Below the pieces are notes generated by a model. It saw nothing but the letters and a program-made list of their open reading frames with translations. It was not told the DNA's origin and ran no database searches. Shown piece after piece: positions 49,699 through 57,250 of a stretch of 64,000 nucleotides of DNA. Where the stretch lies: IMG/VR virus record IMGVR_UViG_3300028146_000010, positions 1 to 64,000 of that record. One strand, given 5' to 3'. A program made the translations under genes and the position numbers. This stretch comes from a virus. The stretch's first letter is position 1. Every line of letters begins with the position of its first letter.

Positions 49699-49949
49699 CT
49701 AACTATAAATGGTACATCGGCACTATGAACGATGGCTTATTCATTATCGATCAGCCGCCACAGCCAGCACCAATTGACTACGCCTGCGGAATTGACCACG
49801 ACGTTAATGTTATCGCCGCGATGGGTAACGACCGCATTAGAACAGAGGCTATTGTTGCGGCGCACAATGAAACTATCGGGCGTTGCGCAAAGTGTCAAAT
49901 GCTCATTGCTTGCGAGCATGGCAATCATTACGCGGTAGAAGAAACTTAA
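49695..49949 (+). CDS. Uncharacterised small protein
   Basis: 84 residues; start overlaps the preceding stop by 4 bp. Begins YKWYIGTMNDGLFIIDQPP, later GRCAKCQMLIACEHG, a C-x-x-C ... C-x-H zinc-like site. Not recognised. Confidence 0.5.
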   Translation: MTNYKWYIGTMNDGLFIIDQPPQPAPIDYACGIDHDVNVIAAMGNDRIRTEAIVAAHNETIGRCAKCQMLIACEHGNHYAVEET

Positions 49950-50000
49950 CAGCTGCACTCCACGCCGGGCGTATGGTGGATGGCGGAAAGGGAGAACAAA

Positions 50001-50198
50001 ATGAAAAACTGTCGTGCATGTGGGATTAACATTGACGATGATGAGATTTGCGACGAGTTGGGCCTGTGCTCTCTGTGTTCTGAATTAAACGTGCTAGCTC
50101 AGGACTTTGGCTATGACGAAATCCGACGAGTGTTGCCGATGCTGGAAGAGTTAGGTAGCCGCGAGTCTGAAACTTTAGGTGAGTCGAGCGTGGCGTAA
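50001..50198 (+). CDS. Zinc-ribbon small protein
   Basis: 65 residues from the ATG behind GGGAG. NCRACGINIDDDEICDELGL then CSLCSEL gives two cysteine pairs; the rest is helical and acidic (DEIRRVLPMLEELGSRES). Function unknown. Confidence 0.6.
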   Translation: MKNCRACGINIDDDEICDELGLCSLCSELNVLAQDFGYDEIRRVLPMLEELGSRESETLGESSVA

Positions 50199-50250
50199 CC
50201 GCCGCCGCCCCTCAGCGAGCGGGGTGAAGGATGACGAACGGAGAGTTGAC

Positions 50251-50442
50251 ATGGTAAAGCAACGATTAAGAATTGGCAGTCACGTAAGACTCATTCGGAC
50301 GCCAAAAGCGGGAACGGCCAAGATCGTCAAACGTCTTAGTGATATTAGAGGCGGTGTGGTGCTGGATAGTAAGCTGGACGGTTTCCGATGTTGGAATATC
50401 CAAGACCTTGAGCGCGTGCCCCAAGACAGGAAGGTTGCATGA
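50251..50442 (+). CDS. Small SH3/KOW-like protein
   Basis: 63 residues from the ATG behind GGAGAG. IGSHVRLIRTPKAGTAKIVK then GVVLDSKLDGFRCWN reads like a short beta barrel of KOW or Tudor type. Coupled to the next gene by ATGA. Function unknown. Confidence 0.5.
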   Translation: MVKQRLRIGSHVRLIRTPKAGTAKIVKRLSDIRGGVVLDSKLDGFRCWNIQDLERVPQDRKVA

Positions 50443-50798
50443 GTGAAGTGAAGGACAGACCGCCGCAACAGCATAGTTTCGTACCGGGAACGGGTACGGC
50501 ACGAGATAGCAATGAACCCGCGTGCGCAGTGTGCTTTAACGAGGAATCGTTTATTTACCATCAACAGCTGCCGCCTAATCAGTGCGCGGACTGTCAGGCA
50601 GGCGGATATTTCCACATGGGCAAAGGCAACGTGAATTTAATTTACCTCTGCCCTCGCCACGCTGCGGTTGACGAGCTAGTAGAGGCGCTGCAACGAATTG
50701 CCAGATCGCCCGATCACTTAGGCGCGGCATTCGTCAACGATTTTGCCGTTAAGATAGCTACCGCTGCTCTTGCTGTTATTGAAAGGCAAGGACTATGA
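50439..50798 (+). CDS. Uncharacterised zinc-binding-like protein
   Basis: 119 residues. Cysteines in CAVCFNEESF, QCADCQAGGYFHMG and YLCPRHAA indicate one or two zinc sites (about 30-75). The C-terminus is helical (VDELVEALQRIARSPD). ATGA overlaps on both sides. Function unknown. Confidence 0.6.
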   Translation: MSEVKDRPPQQHSFVPGTGTARDSNEPACAVCFNEESFIYHQQLPPNQCADCQAGGYFHMGKGNVNLIYLCPRHAAVDELVEALQRIARSPDHLGAAFVNDFAVKIATAALAVIERQGL

Positions 50799-51100
50799 GT
50801 GAAGTGAAGGAAGTTGCGCCACAGCGTAAATGGTATTGGAGCGATGCTGGTTATCCCTTGCGTTTCCGAATGCCCGAAGAGGTCGAAACATGGCATCCCA
50901 GCGTTGCCTATCCGGTTAGTCAACCAGAAGGGATATTTACGCGAATCTTGTGGCCCTACGGCGCTTTGTACGACACGAAATCAGAAGCGTTAAGAGCGGC
51001 GATTGCTGCGCAAGAGAAATGCGTCGAACAAGCCACTGACAGACTGAACCGACTCCGCGCTGCTCTCGCCTCAGTTACAGAAGGGAAGGGTGGGAAGTGA
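50795..51100 (+). CDS. Uncharacterised small protein
   Basis: 101 residues. Trp/Tyr-rich N-terminus (WYWSDAGYPLRFRMPEEVE) and a helical C-terminus (EKCVEQATDRLNRLRAALAS). Chain gene with ATGA and GTGA overlaps. Not recognised. Confidence 0.5.
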   Translation: MSEVKEVAPQRKWYWSDAGYPLRFRMPEEVETWHPSVAYPVSQPEGIFTRILWPYGALYDTKSEALRAAIAAQEKCVEQATDRLNRLRAALASVTEGKGGK

Positions 51101-51294
51101 GCAGTTATTGTCCTGATTGTGGTGAGCGAGCTTGTAATCGCGGAGTCTGCTCGAACTGCCAAGAAGAATTGTATATCGCGTCATTTCAAAGCGAGTACAT
51201 CGACGAACCATTATCAGATGAATTCATGGACAAAGCCGCCGAGCAGAGAAGGTATTTGAATCAACGCGAAATGGAACGGGAGCCGAAGCAATGA
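51097..51294 (+). CDS. Zinc-ribbon small protein, GTG start
   Basis: 65 residues from GTG (GTGA overlap). YCPDCGERACNRGVCSNCQE is a C4 ribbon; the rest is acidic and helical (MDKAAEQRRYLNQREMERE). Function unknown. Confidence 0.6.
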   Translation: MSSYCPDCGERACNRGVCSNCQEELYIASFQSEYIDEPLSDEFMDKAAEQRRYLNQREMEREPKQ

Positions 51295-51572
51295 GTACAG
51301 CAATCACCCACATACACGCCGCCCTAGACCTGAGAGCGCGAGAACTGGTGGAAGCGGCCAGAATCCGCCAGCTTGAGGAATGTGAGATTTCAGCTTTAGC
51401 AAGCCTCTGCGATCCGCCAAATGCCGAAGGCTGGATAACCTCTGAATGCCACGAGTGCTTGGAAATCGAGACACTGAAAGGCTCGCAACGGGAACTGGCC
51501 GAGCATCTCTACAACGCAGGATATATGGTCTATCACAGGCAGATGATTTGCCGGGAGTGTCAGGCGCGATGA
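51291..51572 (+). CDS. Uncharacterised protein with cysteine pairs
   Basis: 93 residues. Helical start (IHAALDLRARELVEAARIRQ) then CHECLEIETLKGSQ and MICREC at the C-terminus. ATGA overlaps on both sides. Function unknown. Confidence 0.55.
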   Translation: MSTAITHIHAALDLRARELVEAARIRQLEECEISALASLCDPPNAEGWITSECHECLEIETLKGSQRELAEHLYNAGYMVYHRQMICRECQAR

Positions 51573-51748
51573 GCATACTTATCTGCAACTGCGGCGAACC
51601 CGCTACCAGCGAACGAGACGACGGAACGCCGATCTGTGACGAGTGTAGGCCGAGTCCGACCCCGTGTTCCAAGTGCGGCAGACCAACGACATTTGATCCG
51701 ACTTACGGCAATTTATGTTATCGGTGTATCAGGGCGGACAATGAGTGA
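51569..51748 (+). CDS. Double zinc-ribbon small protein
   Basis: 59 residues. CNCGEPATSERDDGTPICDE then CSKCGRPTTFDPTYGNLCYR gives two C4-type ribbons filling the whole protein. Start overlaps the preceding stop by 4 bp. Function unknown. Confidence 0.6.
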   Translation: MSILICNCGEPATSERDDGTPICDECRPSPTPCSKCGRPTTFDPTYGNLCYRCIRADNE

Positions 51749-51758
51749 GGGGTTGAGC

Positions 51759-51917
51759 ATGGAGAGTAAATCACCAGAGCAGCCGTCTTTCTTCGTTATA
51801 TTGTACTGGAGCATCTTATTCTTGAATCTACTGTTGATGACGGTTTGGGATATCAAGCCAATGCACCGAGCGATTGACCAGATCGAAAGGATGGCCCCGT
51901 GCAGTCAAACAAAGTGA
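51759..51917 (+). CDS. Single-span membrane protein
   Basis: 52 residues from the ATG with GAGGGG 6 bp upstream; an ATG at 51741 that overlaps the preceding stop is the alternative. FFVILYWSILFLNLLLMTVW is a single membrane span. Function unknown. Confidence 0.55.
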   Translation: MESKSPEQPSFFVILYWSILFLNLLLMTVWDIKPMHRAIDQIERMAPCSQTK

Positions 51918-52096
51918 ACCCGCAATCAGGTGACAAGCGCGAACTGAATCGCATCCGTCGTAACATCAACGATCCGTCTCATTACGGCAAGGTGGTTAAT
52001 GGTGTTCACACTTGGGACGTGGCTGAAATCTTCAAAGACTTTCGCGCCGTGATTCAGATAGCGCGTCGGGCGCTTAAAGCAAAGGAAACAAAGTGA
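51899..52096 (+). CDS. Uncharacterised small basic protein
   Basis: 65 residues from a GTG, overlapping the membrane gene by 19 bp. Basic, helical (RELNRIRRNINDPSHYGKVV; FRAVIQIARRALKAKETK). Not recognised. Confidence 0.5.
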   Translation: MQSNKVNPQSGDKRELNRIRRNINDPSHYGKVVNGVHTWDVAEIFKDFRAVIQIARRALKAKETK

Positions 52097-52395
52097 ACCA
52101 ATCACCAGAAGATAGTCAGGGAGGGCGACCCGTGAATGATGGCAAGTTCTATGTAATTACGCACGGCCCGTCTCAATCTTATGTTTCTACAGTTCACACT
52201 TCAGACTGTCCGATGTTTAAGCGTTTCAGACATGCGCACGTGTGGGATCGAGACCCGCGCCGTGAAGATAAGTTTAATAAATATCATAGCTGTCCGCGTT
52301 GTACGGGTAAGACTGAAAACAGGAGAGATAGGTATGACCCCTCAATCACCATCAGCCACCACACCGGCAGTGAGGGCAGCGGAGAAAGTCGTTGA
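52093..52395 (+). CDS. Uncharacterised small protein with cysteine site
   Basis: 100 residues from the coupled GTG (GTGA), or 87 from GTG at 52132, which has GGGAGGG six bases upstream. DCPMFKRFRHAHVWDRD and YHSCPRCTGKTE supply a C ... C-x-x-C site. The C-terminal 20 residues overlap the next gene by 62 bp. Not recognised. Confidence 0.5.
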   Translation: MNQSPEDSQGGRPVNDGKFYVITHGPSQSYVSTVHTSDCPMFKRFRHAHVWDRDPRREDKFNKYHSCPRCTGKTENRRDRYDPSITISHHTGSEGSGESR

Positions 52396-52561
52396 CGATA
52401 TTGATTTCAACGGGCCGTCTTCTTATTCCCTGCGCCAGCAGAAGGTAGAGCATTTTGCATCTTTGATTGATGTGGAATTTGCCGAGGTAATGGACGTGCT
52501 GCGTGAGGCGCGGAAGTCGGCCTTGATTACTAGATACGCTCGTATTCCGAATAGTTCTTGA
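52334..52561 (+). CDS. Uncharacterised small helical protein
   Basis: 75 residues from the ATG behind AGGAGAGATAGGT. Helical (RQQKVEHFASLIDVEFAEVM). Large overlap with the previous gene. Not recognised. Confidence 0.55.
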   Translation: MTPQSPSATTPAVRAAEKVVDDIDFNGPSSYSLRQQKVEHFASLIDVEFAEVMDVLREARKSALITRYARIPNSS

Positions 52562-52667
52562 ACAGAATGCCGTATGTGTAAATGGAGCGGGAGACACGCC
52601 TGAGACAGTCGGCCATAGCAGTAGCTGTTGGGTCAGCCAAGGCGCAGAGATTATTGGAGGGCGAAGA

Positions 52668-52937
52668 ATGAAACTGGAACAATTCTTAGATGAAGTTACG
52701 CCAACTCCGGTCGTTTCAATAAGGCCGGAAGACTACTATACGGTTCTAATCGAACGCAGCGGTGCGGCAGACGGAGGAAAGTTAAAGATGTCGGAAATTA
52801 AAGCACTCGCCCTTAAAGCGGAAATCCGTGATGCCGTAGAAAGCGGCGACAGCGGTGCGCTAGTTGACGTGCTAATAGAAATCGTGGATTGGATGGTCGA
52901 GTTTGAGGATGAGTTAAGAGGAGATGTCGGCCTATGA
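52668..52937 (+). CDS. Uncharacterised acidic small protein
   Basis: 89 residues from the ATG behind GGAGGGCG. YYTVLIERSGAADGGKLKMS followed by helices (LVDVLIEIVDWMVEFEDELR). Ends in ATGA with a 16-codon bridging frame. Not recognised. The 106 bp before it hold no gene. Confidence 0.5.
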   Translation: MKLEQFLDEVTPTPVVSIRPEDYYTVLIERSGAADGGKLKMSEIKALALKAEIRDAVESGDSGALVDVLIEIVDWMVEFEDELRGDVGL

Positions 52938-52984
52938 CCACCCAACCTGACCAGCGGCAATGCGTGAAGTGGAGGAAACGATGA
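52934..52984 (+). CDS. 16-codon bridging frame
   Basis: MTTQPDQRQCVKWRKR. Its ATG overlaps the preceding stop (ATGA) and its stop overlaps the next ATG (ATGA), joining two genes whose own gap would be 43 bp. Such frames can relay ribosomes; the peptide itself may have no role. Confidence 0.45.
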   Translation: MTTQPDQRQCVKWRKR

Positions 52985-53460
52985 GTAGTGAACCAAACAG
53001 CCAATTAACAGCCGAGCGCCCGGACATCTGGGATCGTGCCGTCACTCTTGCTACATCGGTAGAACCACAGCCACGGCGGGAGAGTGAACGGCAGATTCGT
53101 TGTCACAGTCCACTGTGCTCGTTTACTTATTCACCTCCTGATTGTGAGATGTGCGGCGGAACTGGTTGGCACTTCTGCAACTGTCAGAACGAAACATGGA
53201 GGATCATCAATCAGAAATGGAGAAAGGTCGCCGATGATCCATCGTTATTGACGAAGGAAGAGGCCGATCTGGTTATTGGAGCAATTCCGTTAAATGCACT
53301 GCCTCGGCAAGAAAAATGTGAACATGCTATTTCACTGACTGAAGACTACGTGGGCCTGACTAAAGATTGTCCGATACATGGCGTACAGGCTATTCGTAAT
53401 CATCCACGCAGACTCCGAGCGACGGAAAGCGAAACAGCTCTCAGCCGAGCAGGAGGATGA
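52981..53460 (+). CDS. Uncharacterised protein with DnaJ-like zinc site
   Basis: 159 residues from the ATG behind GGAGG. CHSPLCSFTYSPPDCEMCGG and TGWHFCNCQNE (about 36-65) make a CxxCxG-type site. KCEHAISLTEDYVGLTKDCP is a second possible site. Not recognised. Confidence 0.55.
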   Translation: MSSEPNSQLTAERPDIWDRAVTLATSVEPQPRRESERQIRCHSPLCSFTYSPPDCEMCGGTGWHFCNCQNETWRIINQKWRKVADDPSLLTKEEADLVIGAIPLNALPRQEKCEHAISLTEDYVGLTKDCPIHGVQAIRNHPRRLRATESETALSRAGG

Positions 53461-53464
53461 ATAA

Positions 53465-53776
53465 ATGGCCGATCTGTTAACAGAACAACTTTATGGCGAA
53501 GGGGCGTTTCGTGCCATCGGTAAATTCATCGTGCATGGAGATGGGCCGCACAAACGCAATGTTCACCTCTTCGCGGGAGTGATTGCCGGGGATGCGCCAC
53601 AAGGAGCAGACGGTAATCATCAAATGTGGGAGTGCGAAATCATCGTAATTCCTCGTCGCAAATTTCGAGACGACGGACGATTCAATGGTCATCGCATAGA
53701 CCAATTACTTACCGGGCACTTTGGCGATAGGGAGATGTGGGAACAACCGCCATATTGGGAGAAAAACGATGTCTGA
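53465..53776 (+). CDS. Uncharacterised small protein
   Basis: 103 residues. FRAIGKFIVHGDGPHKRNVH then MWECEIIVIPRRKFRDDGRF; beta-rich, His-rich. Not recognised. Confidence 0.5.
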   Translation: MADLLTEQLYGEGAFRAIGKFIVHGDGPHKRNVHLFAGVIAGDAPQGADGNHQMWECEIIVIPRRKFRDDGRFNGHRIDQLLTGHFGDREMWEQPPYWEKNDV

Positions 53777-54107
53777 AATAGACGAACTCAAAAAAGAGAT
53801 TGAGCGACTAACCAAAGTGGAAGGTCGCCAACGAAAGTTGATTGAGCGCAACCAGATACTTGAACTGGAACTTGCGCGAGTCGCCGCTCCCGTCGCCGCT
53901 AGTGAAGGGGAGGGTGAGTACATTGAGCACGAATGCTCGCATCAAACGCTAGCAGAGTGTTGTGAACTGTGCGTACAGAACGATCAGATAACCATCGCCA
54001 ATCTGTCAGGCAGAGTCGCGGAACTTGAATTGCAACTCGCCGTCGCTACCGCTTCCAATGGCAGCGAGGTTGTTCGAGACTCTGGAAAGGTGGAACAAGA
54101 TGCGTAG
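53769..54107 (+). CDS. Coiled-coil protein
   Basis: 112 residues from the ATG overlapping the preceding gene by 8 bp. EIDELKKEIERLTKVEGRQR and KLIERNQILELELARV form a strong heptad coiled coil; then HECSHQTLAECCELC and a final helix. Function unknown. Confidence 0.6.
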   Translation: MSEIDELKKEIERLTKVEGRQRKLIERNQILELELARVAAPVAASEGEGEYIEHECSHQTLAECCELCVQNDQITIANLSGRVAELELQLAVATASNGSEVVRDSGKVEQDA

Positions 54108-54237
54108 TCCAAAAGCAATCAAGCAATGCGCGGAATGGCTGAGATGCTGTCTCAGCATTGGATGGGCGAAAGCCGATCTTGATGCGCTTGAAAGTCTGTG
54201 GTGGCAGTATCACGATGAGAATGGAGAGTTGAAATAG
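54100..54237 (+). CDS. Microprotein (45 aa)
   Basis: IKQCAEWLRCCLSIGWAKAD followed by LESLWWQYHDENGELK. Starts 8 bp inside the preceding gene. Small helical hairpin likely. Function unknown. Confidence 0.55.
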   Translation: MRSPKAIKQCAEWLRCCLSIGWAKADLDALESLWWQYHDENGELK

Positions 54238-54239
54238 CA

Positions 54240-54476
54240 ATGCCTGAGCCTACCCCAGAGATACGGGAGAAGGCGGAGCAACCTGATGCGATAATTTCGC
54301 CCATACCTGACGAGCTTTGCCCGCATGTTGAGCTAGGCGAGGAAATGGTGGGCGGGTTCGTCTTTGATGCTGAGAGTCCGAAGGTGAGTGTTGGCATGTG
54401 TGCCCTGTGTCTCACTACCTGTCAAGCGGAGTTCGTGACCGCAGAGCCATTTCATCTGTACCGGAGAACACAATGA
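54240..54476 (+). CDS. Uncharacterised small protein
   Basis: 78 residues. Pro/Glu-rich start (PEPTPEIREKAEQPDAIISP), then CPHVELGEEMVGGF and MCALCLTTCQAEF, a zinc-like group. ATGA overlap with the next gene. Not recognised. Confidence 0.5.
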   Translation: MPEPTPEIREKAEQPDAIISPIPDELCPHVELGEEMVGGFVFDAESPKVSVGMCALCLTTCQAEFVTAEPFHLYRRTQ

Positions 54477-55168
54477 GCGAAGACTATGATCGGTTGAAAG
54501 CTCGCAAGGATATGCTGGCTGAAAAAAGAACAACGTGCCGCTATCGTCCCGCCTCCACTCCGGCACTGGCAGATGAGGAGATGGATGAGATACTGGCGAG
54601 ATGTGAGAAGGCGACGCCTGATCTTATTTTACCTGAAGACGGAACATCAGTGACGGCTGAGCACCTTGTGGGGCCGATTGCCGAGTTCTATATTGTGGGC
54701 GCAAACGTAGCAGATCGGGAAACGCTTATAGCCCGAGCGCAAGCCAATGCTCAGTTTTATTTTCATGCCCGCACGGACATTCCCCGCTTAGCCGCACGGG
54801 TGAGGGAAGCGGGGGCGGAGGCGCAATCCGCGTTCAACCAAGGCGCGTGCGCGATGGCAGAACAAGCGGCGCAGCATGTCAAGCGGAAAGCCGATGAATG
54901 GCGAATAGTGGCCGCTGAATATGAGCAAGCAGGACGCAGCGGAAAGGTACAGCGAGAACGTGCGCTCGTATTAGACGCTATCGTTGAGGAGATTCGATCT
55001 CTTCCCGTTGCCGCTGAACTCGCCCGCCTCACCCCAACCAGAGAAGCAGCGGAGGCGAAGGCGCGGGAAATCGTCAGTGATGTAACTAACAAGTACGGCG
55101 CGATCTATCCAACTCAAGATTTAGTTGACCGCATTGCCGCTGCGATCTCAGGAGAGGGGATGAAGTGA
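54473..55168 (+). CDS. Uncharacterised helical protein
   Basis: 231 residues, almost all helix and Ala/Glu/Arg-rich (YDRLKARKDMLAEKRTTCRY; AQHVKRKADEWRIVAAEYEQ). No catalytic motif. Longest of the rightward unknowns and coupled on both sides. A DNA-bending or structural role is possible but unproved. Confidence 0.55.
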   Translation: MSEDYDRLKARKDMLAEKRTTCRYRPASTPALADEEMDEILARCEKATPDLILPEDGTSVTAEHLVGPIAEFYIVGANVADRETLIARAQANAQFYFHARTDIPRLAARVREAGAEAQSAFNQGACAMAEQAAQHVKRKADEWRIVAAEYEQAGRSGKVQRERALVLDAIVEEIRSLPVAAELARLTPTREAAEAKAREIVSDVTNKYGAIYPTQDLVDRIAAAISGEGMK

Positions 55169-55254
55169 AAATTAAGTTCTACGACGAGGAGTTACCACGC
55201 AAGCCGAGTGAGGATCATTCCGTATGTCCTTATCGCCTGCGCATTTTGCTTTGA
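55165..55254 (+). CDS. Microprotein (29 aa), GTG start
   Basis: MKIKFYDEELPRKPSEDHSV followed by CPYRLRILL. GTGA overlap with the preceding stop. A second 19-codon frame follows with a 1-bp overlap (ATG at 55254). Evidence is coupling only. Confidence 0.4.
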   Translation: MKIKFYDEELPRKPSEDHSVCPYRLRILL

Positions 55255-55345
55255 TGCGGCAGGGAAGCATCCCTCGCGGAGTCTGCTTAGCGGGAACGCA
55301 ACGGATTGGCTGATCGCCCTTCTGAAAATAAAGTGAAATTGGGTA

Positions 55346-55382
55346 TTGACACGCTCACTCACACATGTTAATCTTTGCGCCC
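55346..55382 (+). promoter_or_regulatory. Promoter, predicted leaderless
   Basis: TTGACA (55346-55351), 17-bp spacer, TAATCT (55369-55374) preceded by a TG as in an extended -10; the ATG follows 8 bp later with no Shine-Dalgarno. Confidence 0.6.
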
Positions 55383-55529
55383 ATGACGAAACAAAGACCA
55401 CTTTGTAGTAATTGCGGCAGCGGTAATTTAGTTTACCGCGAGAGAGATAAGACCTTTCTCTGTCGGCGTTGTGGGCAACGGTTTAAGGGCGTGCAAGCGC
55501 GCACTGGAAAGAAGGCGGGGAATGGCTGA
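55383..55529 (+). CDS. Zinc-ribbon microprotein (48 aa)
   Basis: LCSNCGSGNLVYRERDKTFL then CRRCGQRFKG is a standard transposase/TFIIS-like C4 ribbon, followed by a basic Lys/Gly tail. Its product leads the recombination module and comes from a promoter with no leader. Function unknown, probably nucleic-acid binding. Confidence 0.7.
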   Translation: MTKQRPLCSNCGSGNLVYRERDKTFLCRRCGQRFKGVQARTGKKAGNG

Positions 55530-55731
55530 CTGTTTACGACCAAGCGTGGCGTTGCTATCGAAGCTGGGGTCTATCGTTATCCACTTGGACGAGGCGCTAT
55601 CAAGTGACGGCCACTACTTTGACAAGGTTTCGCTTGAACAGTTACAGAGCGATCCTGAAGTGGCTGCGTGGATTAAGTCGATGGACGCTATGGCGCTAAT
55701 ACCTAAAAAGAGAAGTGAGACGAAAAGGTAG
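55522..55731 (+). CDS. Uncharacterised small helical protein
   Basis: 69 residues from the ATG overlapping the preceding gene by 8 bp. SVALLSKLGSIVIHLDEALS and QLQSDPEVAAWIKSMDAM are helices. Not recognised. Confidence 0.55.
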   Translation: MADCLRPSVALLSKLGSIVIHLDEALSSDGHYFDKVSLEQLQSDPEVAAWIKSMDAMALIPKKRSETKR

Positions 55732-55734
55732 ATA

Positions 55735-55917
55735 ATGGCAACGGCAATGGGCCTGCTGCGGCGACTATTCCACGAACCCTGCGATGAGGTGTTGGTTGAC
55801 ATGGCCTTTGACGACCGTGGGATTTGGCTATCTTATGAATGCGCGGTTTGTCGGACGGTTCGTAAGTATTATCTGCTTGGAGAGCGGCGGGGAGAAACGA
55901 AGGTTGAAAATAAATGA
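55735..55917 (+). CDS. Uncharacterised small protein
   Basis: 60 residues. CDEVLVDMAFDDRGIWLSYE then CAVCRTVRKYYLLGERR: beta hairpin plus one C-x-x-C. Coupled to the ATPase by ATGA. Not recognised. Confidence 0.55.
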   Translation: MATAMGLLRRLFHEPCDEVLVDMAFDDRGIWLSYECAVCRTVRKYYLLGERRGETKVENK

Positions 55918-56768
55918 CAACAAAAGCACAACCAGCGGTCGAAACAGCCGACCTAGCCATCGGCCAACCACAACCCTTTGATGAGTCGCTCAAGATGGCG
56001 GCGTACGGCGTCACGGGGGGCCGCAAGACGTTACAGATTGGTCATCTAATCGAGACGTTTGGCGCTGAGAACGTCGGCATAATCAACTGCGAGCATGGGT
56101 TGGGCACCATCGGCAGCTTGACCGACAAACGCTACGTGTACGTCGCGCACAACTTGGCCGACTTGCGTGCTGCGTGGGGTTGGGCTAACGAACGGTTTAC
56201 AGGCCGCGACCAATGGGTGTGCGTGGATGGCGGGTCACGGGCGCTCGACTGGATCAACCACGCCATATTCAAGGGTGCGCAGGATGCGCTCGAAGGGTTG
56301 ATTGATAATCCGCAGCGTAACCTGCTCGACGCGGACATCCGCAAGTACGCCAGCTATGTGAGCAAGGATATGGATTTGAATAGCCAGCAGATGTGGTGGC
56401 GCACGGGGTACGAGTGCTCACAACTACTCGACGCGTTCATCAAGATCGGCAGCAACATGTACTGGACGTTTTGGGAAGATCAGACCTCCATCAGCCAGTA
56501 CGTCAAGGGTGCGCCGTGGATACCTGAGACACCGGGCAAGGGCGCGCTGAACGCGGTCAAAGGGGCGTTCGACTTCATCTTCCGGCTGGTGCCGAGCGGC
56601 GACAGTGTGACCGCCATCTTTCGCAACCCACAGGGTAATAACGCCAATTACACCAAGACGCGGGATGATTGGCGCGGCGGTGTTAAGCTGCCCGATACCA
56701 TACCGAATTTTAATCTGGGTGAACTCGTGAAGCTCATCCGTCCGACCAACAACCAACCAACCGAATAA
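55914..56768 (+). CDS. Sak4/RecA-like recombination ATPase
   Basis: 284 residues. KMAAYGVTGGRKTLQIGHLI has a P-loop G-V-T-G-G-R-K-T (32-39): the last Gly of the usual G-x4-G-K-T is Arg, a variant also seen in other phage ATPases of this group. DQWVCVDGGSRALDW (about 99-113) is Walker B with Asp105. Size, P-loop near the N-terminus and the SSB-like neighbour fit Sak4/AAA_24 single-strand annealing ATPases. It likely promotes phage recombination or replication. Confidence 0.7.
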   Translation: MTTKAQPAVETADLAIGQPQPFDESLKMAAYGVTGGRKTLQIGHLIETFGAENVGIINCEHGLGTIGSLTDKRYVYVAHNLADLRAAWGWANERFTGRDQWVCVDGGSRALDWINHAIFKGAQDALEGLIDNPQRNLLDADIRKYASYVSKDMDLNSQQMWWRTGYECSQLLDAFIKIGSNMYWTFWEDQTSISQYVKGAPWIPETPGKGALNAVKGAFDFIFRLVPSGDSVTAIFRNPQGNNANYTKTRDDWRGGVKLPDTIPNFNLGELVKLIRPTNNQPTE

Positions 56769-56782
56769 GGAGAACCGAAACG

Positions 56783-57241
56783 ATGAGTCAAGTTGACTAT
56801 AGCGCATATGATGATTTCCTGAAAGATGCTGACAAGGACAACCGGGTGGGTGACCACGAGGCGGTCATCAGCTCGATTGTGGATGACACATGGCCTTCGG
56901 GTGACGCCCGCAAGAAGGTGATGTTCACACTCAGTACGGCCAATAATGCCGTGGCCGACCTGACCATTAGCGATTTGCCGTCACCTGAGACTTTAGCCGC
57001 AGAGGGCGCGGGTTACGATGCTGGCAAGAAGAAAGCTATCGCTAGCGGCATCAACATTCGCAAACAGCTTGCGACGCATTACGGCAAGACCACGGACGAT
57101 CTGGCCGAAGGTGACGGGTTTAAGGTGAAAACCATTAAGACCCGCGTGGACGCCGAGGGTAAGGGCGGATTCATCCGAGTGATCGCCTTTCTGCCAAAAG
57201 ACCACGCCGTCAACGGCAAGAAGTCGGATATTCCCTTCTAA
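56783..57241 (+). CDS. SSB-like partner protein
   Basis: 152 residues from the ATG behind AAGGAG. VGDHEAVISSIVDDTWPSGD and ARKKVMFTLST look like OB-fold strands; the end SDIPF resembles the acidic/phenylalanine C-terminal tip through which SSBs dock other proteins. Sits directly after the Sak4-like gene, as SSB partners usually do. OB-fold assignment is inferred, not proved. Confidence 0.55.
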   Translation: MSQVDYSAYDDFLKDADKDNRVGDHEAVISSIVDDTWPSGDARKKVMFTLSTANNAVADLTISDLPSPETLAAEGAGYDAGKKKAIASGINIRKQLATHYGKTTDDLAEGDGFKVKTIKTRVDAEGKGGFIRVIAFLPKDHAVNGKKSDIPF

Positions 57242-57250
57242 GGAACGCCA

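Noticed and set aside
55254-55313. 19-codon frame following the GTG microgene
   Set aside because: Only a 1-bp overlap supports it; no ribosome site or similarity.
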